Assembly (NCBI GenBank): GCA_964615375.1 | Contig: CAZTOW010000022.1 | Location: forward strand, 62,001 to 126,000 | Origin: CAZKWG01 sp964615375 | GTDB taxonomy: Bacteria; Myxococcota_A; UBA796; CAZKWG01 | Length of the DNA: 64,000 nucleotides | Direction of reading: 5' to 3' | Shown: positions 8,079-17,389 of the stretch, in pieces | How positions within the stretch are numbered: position 1 is the first letter of the stretch | Layout: every line of letters begins with the position of its first letter | Program-made: the position numbers and the translations under genes | The notes under the pieces: model-generated | Told to the model about the DNA's origin: nothing | What the model saw: only the letters and a program-made list of their open reading frames with translations | The model's database searches: none

Positions 8079-9514
8079 GCGCGCCCCGACCGTCCGGCAT
8101 GCTGGAGCGCGCGCTCTTCGCGCTGCTCGGCCAGCTCGGGTTCTACGGGATCGGGGGGGCGCTCGCGCTGGGGCTGCTGGCCATCCCCTGGGGGCAGGCG
8201 CAATATCAGGGCGGGCCGGACATGCTGGGGCTCGCGGCCGTCCCCCTGGCGGGCTTCGTGCTGTGGGCCATGCTCCCGCCGCTCAAGACCCAGGAGGTCC
8301 ACGGCCTGCTCCTGAGCCGCGCGGATCAGCCGCGCCTCTTCGCCCTCCTGGACCGCGTCTCGGCCCAGGTCGGCGCGCCCCTGCCCGAGGAGGTCTGGCT
8401 GATCCCCGAGGCCAACGCCTTCATCGGCCGCGTGGGCGCGCTGCGCCGTCGCCGCCGGCTGGGGATCGGGTACGGGATCCTCCACATCCTCGACGAGGAC
8501 GAGCTGGCCAGCGTGATCGGGCACGAGCTCGGGCACGCCCTCGGCGGAGACGTGGCGCTGGGTCCCTGGGTGCTGGGCACGCGCAACGCCATCCACACCG
8601 CCCTGCGCCGCCTGGACGCCGAGGGCGCGGGCCTGCACCTGCCCTTTCAGCTCTACGGGCGCTGGTATCTGCGCGCCTCGCTCGGGGTGAGCCGGGCGCA
8701 GGAGCTCGCCGCCGACGCCGTGGCCGTCCGCGTCGCCGGGGCGGAGACCGCGGGCCGCGCCCTGCAGCGCATCCACGACCAGGCGCCGCTGTGGGAGCTC
8801 TACTGGCACCAGGAGCTGATCCCCCTGCTGGAGCGCGGGCGCCTGCCGCCCATCGGCGAGGGCTTCACCCGCTTCCTGGGGGCCTCGCCGATCGAGACGC
8901 TGGCCGCCAGCCTGGCCGAGCGCGAGCGCGCCGCGCAGACGGAGGTGCAGGACAGCCACCCCGCGCTCCCCGAGCGGCTCGGGGCCATGGGCGCCTCGGC
9001 CGAGCCCCCGCCCGCGCTGCGCGCCCCCGCCGTCCGCCTGCTGGACGCCGAGCCTGAGCGCCCCCTGATCCAGGCGCTGATGACCAACCCCATCCAGATT
9101 CAGGCCTTGCGCTGGGAGGACGTGGGCGAGTCCCTGCGCGTGCCCATCCTGCGCGCCGAGCTCGAGCCCTACCGCGCGGTCCTCGCGCAGGTCAGCCCGG
9201 CCAGCCTCGTGGACATCGTGAGCCGGCCCGAGCCCTGGCTCGAGCGCGTCCGCCCTCCCGGCCCCACGCTCCTGAGCGAGCAGGCCCAGGTGAGGCGCCT
9301 GATCACGATCCTCGGCGCCCACCTCACCCTGCTGCTGGCGCGCCGAGGCTTCCGCGTGATCGACATGCCCGGCGAGCCCATCACCGCCGTGCGCGGCGAG
9401 GAGCGCGTCCAGCCCTTCCTGGAGGTGGCGCGGCTCCAGGAGGACGCCGACGCGCGGGCGGCGTGGAAGGCGCGGGCCTCCACCTGGGAGGCCCCGCCCT
9501 CCACCCCTACTTGA
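8075..9514 (+). CDS. M48 family membrane metalloprotease
   Basis: A 479-residue protein. Two N-terminal membrane helices (about 20-40 and 50-68) are followed by the M48 zinc site HELGH (His150, Glu151, His154) and a downstream QELAAD whose Glu210 is the expected third zinc ligand. The ATG overlaps the TGA of the preceding gene. The C-terminal 200 residues have no motif I recognise. M48 enzymes (HtpX, Ste24 types) act in membrane and envelope protein quality control. The catalytic set is complete. The 3 prime end overlaps the convergent SMP-30-like gene by 8 bases. Confidence 0.9.
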   Translation: MSAPRPSGMLERALFALLGQLGFYGIGGALALGLLAIPWGQAQYQGGPDMLGLAAVPLAGFVLWAMLPPLKTQEVHGLLLSRADQPRLFALLDRVSAQVGAPLPEEVWLIPEANAFIGRVGALRRRRRLGIGYGILHILDEDELASVIGHELGHALGGDVALGPWVLGTRNAIHTALRRLDAEGAGLHLPFQLYGRWYLRASLGVSRAQELAADAVAVRVAGAETAGRALQRIHDQAPLWELYWHQELIPLLERGRLPPIGEGFTRFLGASPIETLAASLAERERAAQTEVQDSHPALPERLGAMGASAEPPPALRAPAVRLLDAEPERPLIQALMTNPIQIQALRWEDVGESLRVPILRAELEPYRAVLAQVSPASLVDIVSRPEPWLERVRPPGPTLLSEQAQVRRLITILGAHLTLLLARRGFRVIDMPGEPITAVRGEERVQPFLEVARLQEDADARAAWKARASTWEAPPSTPT

Positions 9515-10397
9515 TCTCCCAGGCCTCGACCGCGTTGCCCATGAAGCGCGGCACCAGCACCAGACCCCGCTTGCTGTCGTAGCCGACGTCCGCCGGCGCT
9601 TCGAGCTCGCTCACCACCGCCGTGAAGGTCCCGCCCGGCTTGCCGCGGTAGAGCGCCTTGCCGCCCCAGCTGGAGACCAGCACGTCCTGGCCCACCGCCA
9701 CGATGCCGTCCAGCCCGCCATTCGGGAGCTGCGTCGTGCTCTGCTTCTGGCCCTTCATGTCGAAGGTCTGGAGCTCGTTCGCCCCGAAGAACACGACGTG
9801 GACGCTGTCCTTCGTCACCAGCAGGCCGTTCGGGCCCTTCAGCTCCGGCGACTTCACCAGGGTCTCCACGCCCGGCTGCGCCCCCGGCTTGATCCGGTAG
9901 ATCGCCTCCGTGCCGCTGCTCTTGAACTCCGCCGTCAGGCCCGAGTCCGAGACGTAGACGTTGCCGTCCCCGCCCAGCGCCACGTCGTTGAGGAAGGTGG
10001 CCCCGGGGATGGCGATCTCGCCCTTGGACGCCCCGGTCTTGCGGTCGAACATGCGCACCACGTCGATGTCCGCCACGTAGAGCACGCCGTCCTTCAGCGC
10101 GCTGCCCTTGGGCGCGTTGAGGGTGACGCCGTTCTTGCCGCCCTCGATCCAGCGCTCGGTCTTCACCTTGCCGTCGGGGCTCAGCTCGCTGATGTAGCCG
10201 TTGTTGTCCCTGTCCAGGGGCGAGCCGCCGATGTTGCTGACCAGCCAGGTGTCGCTCTTCGCGTCGTAGAGCACGCTCTCCGGCGTGTTGAAGCCGGCGG
10301 TGGAGCTGAGCTTCGGCGCGGGGGAGGGGCTCGCGGGCGGCGTGTCGCCGGCCAGGGCGACGGTGGAGAGCAGCGCCAGCAGGGTGAGGATGCGCAT
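9507..10397 (-). CDS. Secreted SMP-30/gluconolactonase-like beta-propeller protein
   Basis: A 296-residue protein. The start MRILTLLALLSTVALAGD gives a normal Sec signal peptide and follows a GGAGG-like region (revcomp of ...ggggacctc). The body is a run of propeller blades: FNTPESVLYDAKSDTWLVSNIGGSP, LKDGVLYVADIDVVRMFD, FLNDVALGGDGNVYVSDSG, LKGPNGLLVTKDSVHVV, LDGIVAVGQDVLVSSW. These fit the SMP-30/NHL family, in which a metal-dependent lactonase or a pure binding role is possible. Substrate cannot be told from sequence. A DUF952 gene lies 46 bases upstream on the same strand. Confidence 0.82.
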   Translation of the reverse strand: MRILTLLALLSTVALAGDTPPASPSPAPKLSSTAGFNTPESVLYDAKSDTWLVSNIGGSPLDRDNNGYISELSPDGKVKTERWIEGGKNGVTLNAPKGSALKDGVLYVADIDVVRMFDRKTGASKGEIAIPGATFLNDVALGGDGNVYVSDSGLTAEFKSSGTEAIYRIKPGAQPGVETLVKSPELKGPNGLLVTKDSVHVVFFGANELQTFDMKGQKQSTTQLPNGGLDGIVAVGQDVLVSSWGGKALYRGKPGGTFTAVVSELEAPADVGYDSKRGLVLVPRFMGNAVEAWEIK

Positions 10398-10443
10398 GGG
10401 GGACCTCAGGCGCGCAACGGGGCGCGCGGTCAGGGGGAAGTGC

Positions 10444-10791
10444 TCAAGGGAACTCGGGCGGCAGCGTGCTGTGGCCGTCGGCGTCCACGTCCACGCGGGA
10501 GACCTCGCCCACCGCCGACAGCGGCAGCGGCCCGTAGTGGTGCGGGAACAGCGCCCCGCCCCGGGAGGGCTCCCAGCGCAGCGCCGTGAGCCCGTCCACC
10601 CGGACCTCCAGGAGGCGAAGATCAGCCTCGCCCTTGAAGTGCAGGGCCAGCGTGCGGCGGAGCTGGGCGCGCGTGGACAGGTGGACGTAGCCGTCGCGCA
10701 GGTCCACCGCCGAGCCCTCGAAGCTCCCGGAGGACCGGAAGTCTTCCCAGGTCCCGGCCGTGATGACCTTGTAGATGATCGCGTCCTGCAC
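10444..10791 (-). CDS. DUF952 family protein
   Basis: A 115-residue protein. A GTG start (10791) gives VQDAIIYKVITAGTWEDF, the usual opening of DUF952 proteins. The typical GYVHLSTRAQL segment and ...GALFPHHYGPLPLSAV (matching the FPHxYGPL motif) are present, so the family call is firm. The biochemical function of DUF952 is not established. It diverges from mtnB with only 57 bases between, so their promoters must overlap. Confidence 0.85.
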   Translation of the reverse strand: MQDAIIYKVITAGTWEDFRSSGSFEGSAVDLRDGYVHLSTRAQLRRTLALHFKGEADLRLLEVRVDGLTALRWEPSRGGALFPHHYGPLPLSAVGEVSRVDVDADGHSTLPPEFP

Positions 10792-10848
10792 GTGTGCGAG
10801 CCTCGGGCCTCTCTTAGCACGCCGCCCGAGACCAGCTACATTCCCCCG

Positions 10849-11460
10849 GTGAGCGCCACCTCCGACACCACCCTCCTGAGCGCCCGCGCCCTCGCCCGCC
10901 TGGGCCGCGACCTGCACCGCCGGGGCTGGCTGCCCGCCACCAGCGGCAACCTCTCCGCCCGTCTGCCCAGCGGCGACGTGCTGATCACGGCCTCGGGCCT
11001 GCACAAGGGCCGGCTCCGACCCGATGACATGGTCGAGGTCGATCTGGAGGGCACCCCCCGGGCGGAGGGCCAGCGGCCGAGCGCCGAGACCGCCCTGCAC
11101 CTGCAGCGCTATCGGGAGGGCCCCAGCACCGGCGCCGTCGTACACGTCCACTCGCCCAACGCCACGCTGATCTCGCTGCGCGCCACGGGCGAGCTGCGCT
11201 TCCGCGGATACGAGCTGCTCAAGGCCTTCCCCGGCGTGCGCACCCACGACGTCGAGCTCGTCGTCCCCATCTTCCCGAACGATCAGGACATGCGGCGCCT
11301 CGCCAACGTCATCGAGCGCCGCCGCCGCCATGACCCCTTCTACGGCTACCTGATCGTCGGGCACGGGCTCTACGCCTGGGGCGACACCCTCGACGACACG
11401 CTGCGCCACCTCGAGGCCTTCGACTTCCTGTTCCACTGCAAGTTGATGGGTGGGCCATGA
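10849..11460 (+). CDS. mtnB: Methylthioribulose-1-phosphate dehydratase
   Basis: A 203-residue class II aldolase-fold enzyme. It dehydrates 5-methylthioribulose 1-phosphate in the methionine salvage pathway. Visible features are TSGNLSARL (31-39), the acid Glu80, HVHS with zinc ligands His99 and His101, and a later GHGLYAWG supplying the third His. The start is GTG. No clear ribosome site is visible, but the N-terminus aligns with the family and the coding pattern begins here. The TGA overlaps the mtnD ATG (ATGA). MtnB-MtnD-MtnC in that order is a classic salvage operon, which settles the family against other class II aldolases. Confidence 0.92.
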   Translation: MSATSDTTLLSARALARLGRDLHRRGWLPATSGNLSARLPSGDVLITASGLHKGRLRPDDMVEVDLEGTPRAEGQRPSAETALHLQRYREGPSTGAVVHVHSPNATLISLRATGELRFRGYELLKAFPGVRTHDVELVVPIFPNDQDMRRLANVIERRRRHDPFYGYLIVGHGLYAWGDTLDDTLRHLEAFDFLFHCKLMGGP

Positions 11461-12002
11461 CGACCCTGGAGATCCTGCCGGAGGACCGATCCTCGGAGGG
11501 GCGCACCCTCCACGACCCCGTCCAGATCGCCCGCGCGCTCGCCGAGGTGGGCGTGGGCTACGAGCGCTGGCAGGCCCAGAGCCCGCTGCCGCCCGACCCC
11601 AGCGAGGGCACGGTGCTGGCCGCCTATTCGGACGCCATCGCCGCCCTCTGCGCGCGCCACGGCTTCAAGAGCGTGGACGTGGTCCGCATGCACCCGGAGC
11701 ACCCCTCCCGCGCCGTCGCCCGCCAGAAGTTCCTGAACGAGCACACCCACGACGACTTCGAGGTGCGCTTCTTCGTGGAAGGGATCGGACGCTTCTATCT
11801 GCACATCGGCGCGTCCGTGTACATGATCACCTGCGCGCGTGGCGATCTGCTCTCGGTCCCCGCCGGCACCCGCCACTGGTTCGACATGGGCGAGCGCCCG
11901 CGCTTCATCGCCATCCGCCTCTTCACCACGCCGGAGGGCTGGGTCGCCACGTTCACCGGCGACGACATCGCCGCCCGCTTCCCGGAGCTGGTCACCCCGT
12001 GA
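11457..12002 (+). CDS. mtnD: Acireductone dioxygenase
   Basis: A 181-residue cupin enzyme. It oxidises acireductone with O2 to the keto acid precursor of methionine plus formate. The metal ligands of the family are all present at the expected numbers: His96, His98, Glu102 (NEHTHDDFEVRFF) and His140 (GTRHWFDMG). Whether the in vivo metal is iron (on-pathway) or nickel (off-pathway) cannot be told. Translationally coupled on both sides: ATGA with mtnB and a GTGA overlap with mtnC. Confidence 0.95.
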   Translation: MTTLEILPEDRSSEGRTLHDPVQIARALAEVGVGYERWQAQSPLPPDPSEGTVLAAYSDAIAALCARHGFKSVDVVRMHPEHPSRAVARQKFLNEHTHDDFEVRFFVEGIGRFYLHIGASVYMITCARGDLLSVPAGTRHWFDMGERPRFIAIRLFTTPEGWVATFTGDDIAARFPELVTP

Positions 12003-12703
12003 GGGCCGTGCTCACGGACATCGAGGGCACGACCACGGCCGTCTCCTTCGTCACCGAGACCCTCTTCCCCTACGCCCGCGCCCGCATCCCCGCCTGGGTG
12101 CGCGCGCGCTGGGAGGATCCATCCCTGGTGGAGATCTTTGCTGCGTTGCAGCATGAGGCGGGGGTGCAGGGAGCCGACGAGAGCGTCGCCGCGCTGCTGC
12201 GTTGGATGGACGAGGACCGGAAGATCGGCCCGCTGAAGACCATCCAGGGTCTGATCTGGGAGGGTGGCTACCGGGACGGCACGTTGCGGAGCCACCTCTA
12301 CCCGGACGTGGCGCCCGCCCTGCGGCGCTGGCGGGCCAGCGGGCTCACGCTGGCGGTCTACTCCTCGGGCTCGGTGGCGGCCCAGCGCCTGCTCTTCGGC
12401 CACACCCCCGAGGGCGATCTGTGCCCGCTCTTCAGCGCCTTCTTCGACACCGCGACCGGACCCAAGCGCGCTGCCGAGAGCTATCGCCGCGTCGCCGCCG
12501 CCCTCGCGCTGCCCGCCCCCGAGATCCTCTTCCTCTCCGACGTGCCCGAGGAGCTCGACGCCGCGCGGGAGGCGGGGATGCTCACCGCCTGGCTCGTGCG
12601 CGAGGGGCCGCCGCCCGAGGCGCCGCGGCACCCGGTCTACCCCGACTTCACGGGCCTGCCCGTGGAGGTCGCCGCCGAGGTCGAAGCGCCTCCGGCGGGT
12701 TAG
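11999..12703 (+). CDS. mtnC: Enolase-phosphatase E1 (2,3-diketo-5-methylthiopentyl-1-phosphate enolase-phosphatase)
   Basis: A 234-residue HAD-family enzyme. It enolises and dephosphorylates the diketone to acireductone, feeding MtnD. The GTG start at 11999 gives VRAVLTDIEGTTT, with the nucleophile Asp7 and the family IEGTT signature, then YSSGSVAAQ (motif II), TGPKRAAESY (motif III Lys) and LFLSDVPEEL (acidic motif). It overlaps mtnD by 4 bases. Other salvage genes (mtnA, mtnK or mtnN) are not in the window. Confidence 0.93.
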   Translation: MRAVLTDIEGTTTAVSFVTETLFPYARARIPAWVRARWEDPSLVEIFAALQHEAGVQGADESVAALLRWMDEDRKIGPLKTIQGLIWEGGYRDGTLRSHLYPDVAPALRRWRASGLTLAVYSSGSVAAQRLLFGHTPEGDLCPLFSAFFDTATGPKRAAESYRRVAAALALPAPEILFLSDVPEELDAAREAGMLTAWLVREGPPPEAPRHPVYPDFTGLPVEVAAEVEAPPAG

Positions 12704-12711
12704 GATCCCCT

Positions 12712-12921
12712 ATGTCCGAGCCCACCTTCGCCCGCCCCGACCGCTTCTTCGTCATCCTCTGGGCCTGCTTCCTGCCCTTTGGCGCGCTGCTGGGCTGGAT
12801 CTTCTTCCCCGAGGCCTGGGGGCTCTGGACGCGCCTGGGCGTGGGCGTGGGCTGCGGGGCCGGCTGCGCGCTCATCCTGACCGTGAACCGTCTGTTCGGC
12901 GCCTACAACGTCAAGGAGTGA
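12712..12921 (+). CDS. Small two-helix membrane protein
   Basis: A 69-residue protein starting 8 bases after mtnC. Two hydrophobic segments (FFVILWACFLPFGALLGWIFF and LGVGVGCGAGCALILTVNRLF) make it an inner-membrane protein. No family recognised. It overlaps the convergent PLP-enzyme gene by 19 bases. It could be the last gene of the mtn operon, but no functional link is evident. Confidence 0.6.
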   Translation: MSEPTFARPDRFFVILWACFLPFGALLGWIFFPEAWGLWTRLGVGVGCGAGCALILTVNRLFGAYNVKE

Positions 12922-14216
12922 GCGCTCAGCAGCTCATCCAGCGCCTCCAGCAGTCGGTCGGCGTGCGCCGCGGAGAAGCACAGGGGCGGCCGGATCTTGA
13001 GCGTGCTCTGGTCCGGGCCGCTGATGCTCAGCAGGATGCGGCGCTCGCGCAGGCCGTTGACCAGGCGCGTCGCCAGCGCCGGATCCGGCGTCTCCGTCCC
13101 GGGCTGGACCGTGTCCACCGCGCAGCACAGGCCCGCCACCCGCACCTCGCCGAGCCCCGGGTGTCGCGCCGCCAGCGCGCGCAGGCCCCGCTCCAGGTGG
13201 GCGCCGACCGCGCGGGCGTTCTCCGCCAGCCCCTCGTCGCGCAGCACGTCCAGCACCGCCAGCGCGGCGGCGCAGGAGACCGGGTTGCCCCCGAAGGTGT
13301 TGAAGTAGCGGACCTTCGCGGCGAAGGACGCGACGATCTCCGGGCGGGCCACCAGCCCGGCCACCGGGTGGCCGTTGCCCATGGGCTTGCCCATCGTGAC
13401 GATGTCGGGCACCACGCCGTGCCGGGAGAAGCCCCACATCTCGCCGGTGCGGCCGAAGCCGGGCTGCACCTCGTCGGCGATGAAGAGCCCGCCCTCCGCC
13501 CGGATCGCGTCCACGGCGGGGGCCAGGAAGCCGGCGGGGTGGACCAGGTTCCCGTCGCTGGTGAACACCGTGTCCACCAGGAGCGCCGCCGGCCTCAGCC
13601 CGTGGGCGCGCAGGTCGGCGACGGCCTCGCGGACGCGGGCGGCGAAGCGGGCGCCGGGGTCGCCTCCACCTCGGGGTGGATCCAGCAGGCGGACGTGGGG
13701 CCCCGGGCCCACGCCCTCTCCCAGGGAGGGTGACCAGCGGGCCACCGCCTCGGTGACGCCGTGGTAGGCGAAGCGCGTGACCAGGAAGCCGGTCCCGCCC
13801 GTGTGGGCCTGTACCAGGCGCCCCGCGAGATCGTTGGCCTCGCTCCCGGTACACGTCAACATCACGTTGCCCAGCGCGGGCGGCATCGTGGCCAGCAGGC
13901 GCTCGGCCAGGTCCAGCACGCCCGTGTGCAGGTAGCGGGTGTGCGTGTTCAGGGTGGCGGCCTGGCGGGCGATGGCGTCCACCACGCGCGGGTGGCAGTG
14001 GCCCACGGAGGGGACGTTGTTGTAGGCGTCCAGGTAGGCGTTTCCATCCGCGTCGTAGAGCCAGACGCCCTCGCCGCGGACCAGGTGGAGGGGGCGCTCG
14101 TAGTGGAGGCGGTAGGCCGGGCCCAGCAGGCGGCGGCGGCGCTCGACCAGGGCCATCTCCAGGGGGGAGAGCGCAGCGGCGCCGGGGACGAAGGCGTTGC
14201 CCATGAGCTCACGCAT
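12903..14216 (-). CDS. Class III PLP enzyme, phospho-lyase type (ETNPPL/PHYKPL-like)
   Basis: A 437-residue fold-type I enzyme. PLP signatures are GSEAN (124-128), ADEVQ with Asp248 and the Schiff-base Lys277 in VTMGKPMGNGHP. The GKPMGNGHP wording and the upstream phosphotransferase gene (8-base overlap) are typical of AGXT2L1/AGXT2L2-like phospho-lyases rather than ordinary omega-transaminases. Characterised members remove phosphate and ammonia from phosphoethanolamine or 5-phosphohydroxylysine. I infer 5-phosphohydroxy-lysine or a similar amino alcohol phosphate as substrate. An ordinary aminotransferase cannot be excluded. Confidence 0.85.
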   Translation of the reverse strand: MRELMGNAFVPGAAALSPLEMALVERRRRLLGPAYRLHYERPLHLVRGEGVWLYDADGNAYLDAYNNVPSVGHCHPRVVDAIARQAATLNTHTRYLHTGVLDLAERLLATMPPALGNVMLTCTGSEANDLAGRLVQAHTGGTGFLVTRFAYHGVTEAVARWSPSLGEGVGPGPHVRLLDPPRGGGDPGARFAARVREAVADLRAHGLRPAALLVDTVFTSDGNLVHPAGFLAPAVDAIRAEGGLFIADEVQPGFGRTGEMWGFSRHGVVPDIVTMGKPMGNGHPVAGLVARPEIVASFAAKVRYFNTFGGNPVSCAAALAVLDVLRDEGLAENARAVGAHLERGLRALAARHPGLGEVRVAGLCCAVDTVQPGTETPDPALATRLVNGLRERRILLSISGPDQSTLKIRPPLCFSAAHADRLLEALDELLSAHSLTL

Positions 14217-15261
14217 CGGGGGCTCCGTGGCTGACGGCGAGGAAACGCTCGGCGCCGGGTCCGGTGGCCGCCGTGGCGCGGGCGAGCCGGTCGCGCAGGA
14301 AGGGGAGGTTGGCGTGAAGGTCGGCCAGGTCCTCGGCGTCGTCGCGCACCAGCCAGCTCCACATGGTGGCGCTGACCAGGAGGCGGGCGACGATGAGCTC
14401 GGGCAGGATGGCCAGCTCCTCGGGCTCCAGCGGGACGCGGGCGTGGTAGGCCCGCACCATCGGCAGCACCGCGGCGAAGGGCTGGGCATCCGGGCCCAGG
14501 TGGTAGGCGCTGGCCACGGCCAGCTCCTGGATCAGCGGCCCGTGGACCATGTCGCCGAAGTCCAGCACGCCCGACACCCGCGACAGATCGGCGGGGTTCA
14601 GCAGCACGTTGTTGTTGTTCGCGTCGTTGTGGATGGGCTGGGCCCGCAGCCGGCGCAGGGCGGGGGCGGTGTGGGCCTCGAAGTGGTCCAGCCCGCGCTC
14701 GACCTGCGCGCGCAGCTCCGCGTCGGGGATGTGGTGGGTGAGCGGTCGGAGCTGGGTGGCGCGCTGCGGGTCCCAGAGCAGCGCGTAGCCGCCGGCCGGG
14801 TGGAAGAAGCCTCGAAGCGCCCGATCCAGGCGCGCCAGGGTCTCGCCGAGGTGGCTGAGCTGTACCTCGGTGAGCGGCTTGTGCTCGCCCACGGGCGCGC
14901 CGGGCAGGTAGGTGAGCAGCCGGGCGAGCTGCGGCCGACCCGCCCCCAGATCCACCGGCACGCTGGGCATGCCCTCCACCGAGAGGAGCACGCGCGGCAC
15001 GACCACACCCGGATCGACCTCGGCGATGTGCTGAAGCGCTCGGATCTGGAAGTCCACCACCGCTGGATCCTCGGTGGGCGGGTGGACCTTGAAGACGTAG
15101 CCCGGCCCGTCGGGCACGCGGACGTGGAAGTTCTGGTCGCGCTCGCCGGACAGCGGCTTCGCCGAGCCCACGACGCCGAAGTGCCGCGCGCACAGGTGTG
15201 CGGCCTCCTCGGGCGGCAGGGGCGGGGCGGCGGCGTCGAAGAGGTCGGTGGCCTGGGTCAT
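14209..15261 (-). CDS. APH-family small-molecule kinase, hydroxylysine-kinase-like
   Basis: A 350-residue protein of the aminoglycoside-phosphotransferase fold. Visible motifs are Lys58 (YVFKVHP), the Brenner-like HNDANNNN with catalytic Asp213 and Asn218, and LDFGD with metal-binding Asp234. The HNDANxxN version and coupling to a class III PLP lyase match the hydroxylysine kinase (HYKK/AGPHD1) group, known in bacteria also as fusions with the lyase. The likely job is to phosphorylate a hydroxylated amine for the next enzyme. Not an antibiotic-resistance gene by context. It lies 46 bases after the TIR gene on the same strand. Confidence 0.85.
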   Translation of the reverse strand: MTQATDLFDAAAPPLPPEEAAHLCARHFGVVGSAKPLSGERDQNFHVRVPDGPGYVFKVHPPTEDPAVVDFQIRALQHIAEVDPGVVVPRVLLSVEGMPSVPVDLGAGRPQLARLLTYLPGAPVGEHKPLTEVQLSHLGETLARLDRALRGFFHPAGGYALLWDPQRATQLRPLTHHIPDAELRAQVERGLDHFEAHTAPALRRLRAQPIHNDANNNNVLLNPADLSRVSGVLDFGDMVHGPLIQELAVASAYHLGPDAQPFAAVLPMVRAYHARVPLEPEELAILPELIVARLLVSATMWSWLVRDDAEDLADLHANLPFLRDRLARATAATGPGAERFLAVSHGAPDA

Positions 15262-15307
15262 CTCATCCCTCGGGGCGGGAGAAGATAGTCCGTCTCCTCG
15301 CCCGTCG

Positions 15308-16126
<819 letters not shown>

Positions 16127-16135
16127 GAGCCCTCC

Positions 16136-17371
16136 CTACTCGATCACCAGGCCGCCCACCAGCCTCGAGAGATCCTGCTCGGCCCGAGGCCAGACCAGAT
16201 CGGCCCCGTCCATCGTGAGCATGTAGACCACGTCTCCCTGCACGCGATCGTAGGCCGGGACGGGCACGAGCACCGGGGCGTTCGAGTCGAAGCCCGTGCC
16301 GACCGCGCGCTCCCAGCTCAGGCCGGGATAGGGCGGCCGGGAGCGGCGCCAGAAGGCCACCACGCCGTGCAGCCCGCCCACCGCAGGGTAGAGCTCGGGG
16401 TTCGTCATCTCCGCAGCGACCGCCCCCTCGATGGGCAGGCTGTAGGGGCGGGCCGTGCTGCCCGGCATGCTCGTCTGGGCGAGCCTGTCTTCCAGCTTCG
16501 TGCCGTCGTCGAGCATGGCGATGAAGATGACGTTGACCTGGATCTGGTTCCGGCCCTCCGTGTACACCGGAGGCGCCAGCATCAGGCCCACCTTGTCCGG
16601 GGTCTCCTCCAGGAACTGGCCGCCCCAGCCCTCGGGGACCGTGACGCAGAAGTCGAAACGGTGGTTGCACAGCTTCCCGTGGGCCGGGTCCTCCGTCCAG
16701 CTCTCCTCGCGGGGGAAGCTCTGCGTGTCGCCGGGATCGCGGTAGGAGGCCACGATCTTCGCCCGCAAGGCCTCGAAGGGAGCGGGGTCTCCACCCAGCG
16801 CGACGCCGCGGTCCACGCCCTGGAGGGCGTGCGCCCGGCGCTGCGCGATGGCCTCGAGGTTGGCGTAGTCCCACCAGAACGCGGCGGGGAGGGGCTGCGG
16901 CCACTCCCGGCTCTCCACGCTGGAGATGAGTCCCTCCGCCGCGGTGAGGAGGCCAGCGTTGGCGAAGAGCTGCGCCTGGAGCCAGGTGGGGCGCGGATCC
17001 TCGGCCAGCCCGGCCGCGGCCCGGAGGTAGAGCTCCGCGATGTCGTTCACGTCCCCGCCGTCGCCGAGGAGCCAGCGATCGGTGGCGAGCTGCGCGCGCA
17101 GCAGGGTCAGCTCTGCGTTCTTCTTGTCCTTCTTTCCCAGCTTGTCGGCGACCTTGCGGCAGCGGTCGACCAGCGGTCGCGCCTGCTCGGGTGCCTGCGC
17201 GGGGAGCGCGACCAGGCTCAGACGCGGCGCGGCGGGGGGGAGCGACACCAGCTCCCGCTTGCAGTCGGCCAGCTCCGCCGACGCGGGGAGCGCCTCCCAG
17301 CGGATGAGCTCATAGTGAGCCTCGACTACCCCCAGGAGGGGGGTCGCCAGCAACGGAACCAACAAGGGCAT
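16136..17371 (-). CDS. Secreted protein of unknown function
   Basis: A 411-residue protein. I prefer the ATG at 17371 over a GTG two codons earlier. Either gives a signal peptide (MPLLVPLLATPLLGVVEA). Residues 20-210 are helical and repeat-like, residues 215-400 look beta-rich, starting at HRFDFCVTVPEGWGGQFL, a pattern seen in proteins that measure or bind ligands in the periplasm. Two Cys (LCNHRFDFC) may pair. It is flanked closely by an SRPBCC gene (18 bases) and the TIR gene (9 bases). I do not recognise a family. Confidence 0.75.
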   Translation of the reverse strand: MPLLVPLLATPLLGVVEAHYELIRWEALPASAELADCKRELVSLPPAAPRLSLVALPAQAPEQARPLVDRCRKVADKLGKKDKKNAELTLLRAQLATDRWLLGDGGDVNDIAELYLRAAAGLAEDPRPTWLQAQLFANAGLLTAAEGLISSVESREWPQPLPAAFWWDYANLEAIAQRRAHALQGVDRGVALGGDPAPFEALRAKIVASYRDPGDTQSFPREESWTEDPAHGKLCNHRFDFCVTVPEGWGGQFLEETPDKVGLMLAPPVYTEGRNQIQVNVIFIAMLDDGTKLEDRLAQTSMPGSTARPYSLPIEGAVAAEMTNPELYPAVGGLHGVVAFWRRSRPPYPGLSWERAVGTGFDSNAPVLVPVPAYDRVQGDVVYMLTMDGADLVWPRAEQDLSRLVGGLVIE

Positions 17372-17389
17372 GGCCACATCCCCCCGGCT

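Noticed and set aside
14209..15261. APH-fold gene as an antibiotic-resistance phosphotransferase
   Set aside because: Coupling to a class III PLP enzyme and the HNDANNNN motif point to a metabolic kinase of the hydroxylysine type.
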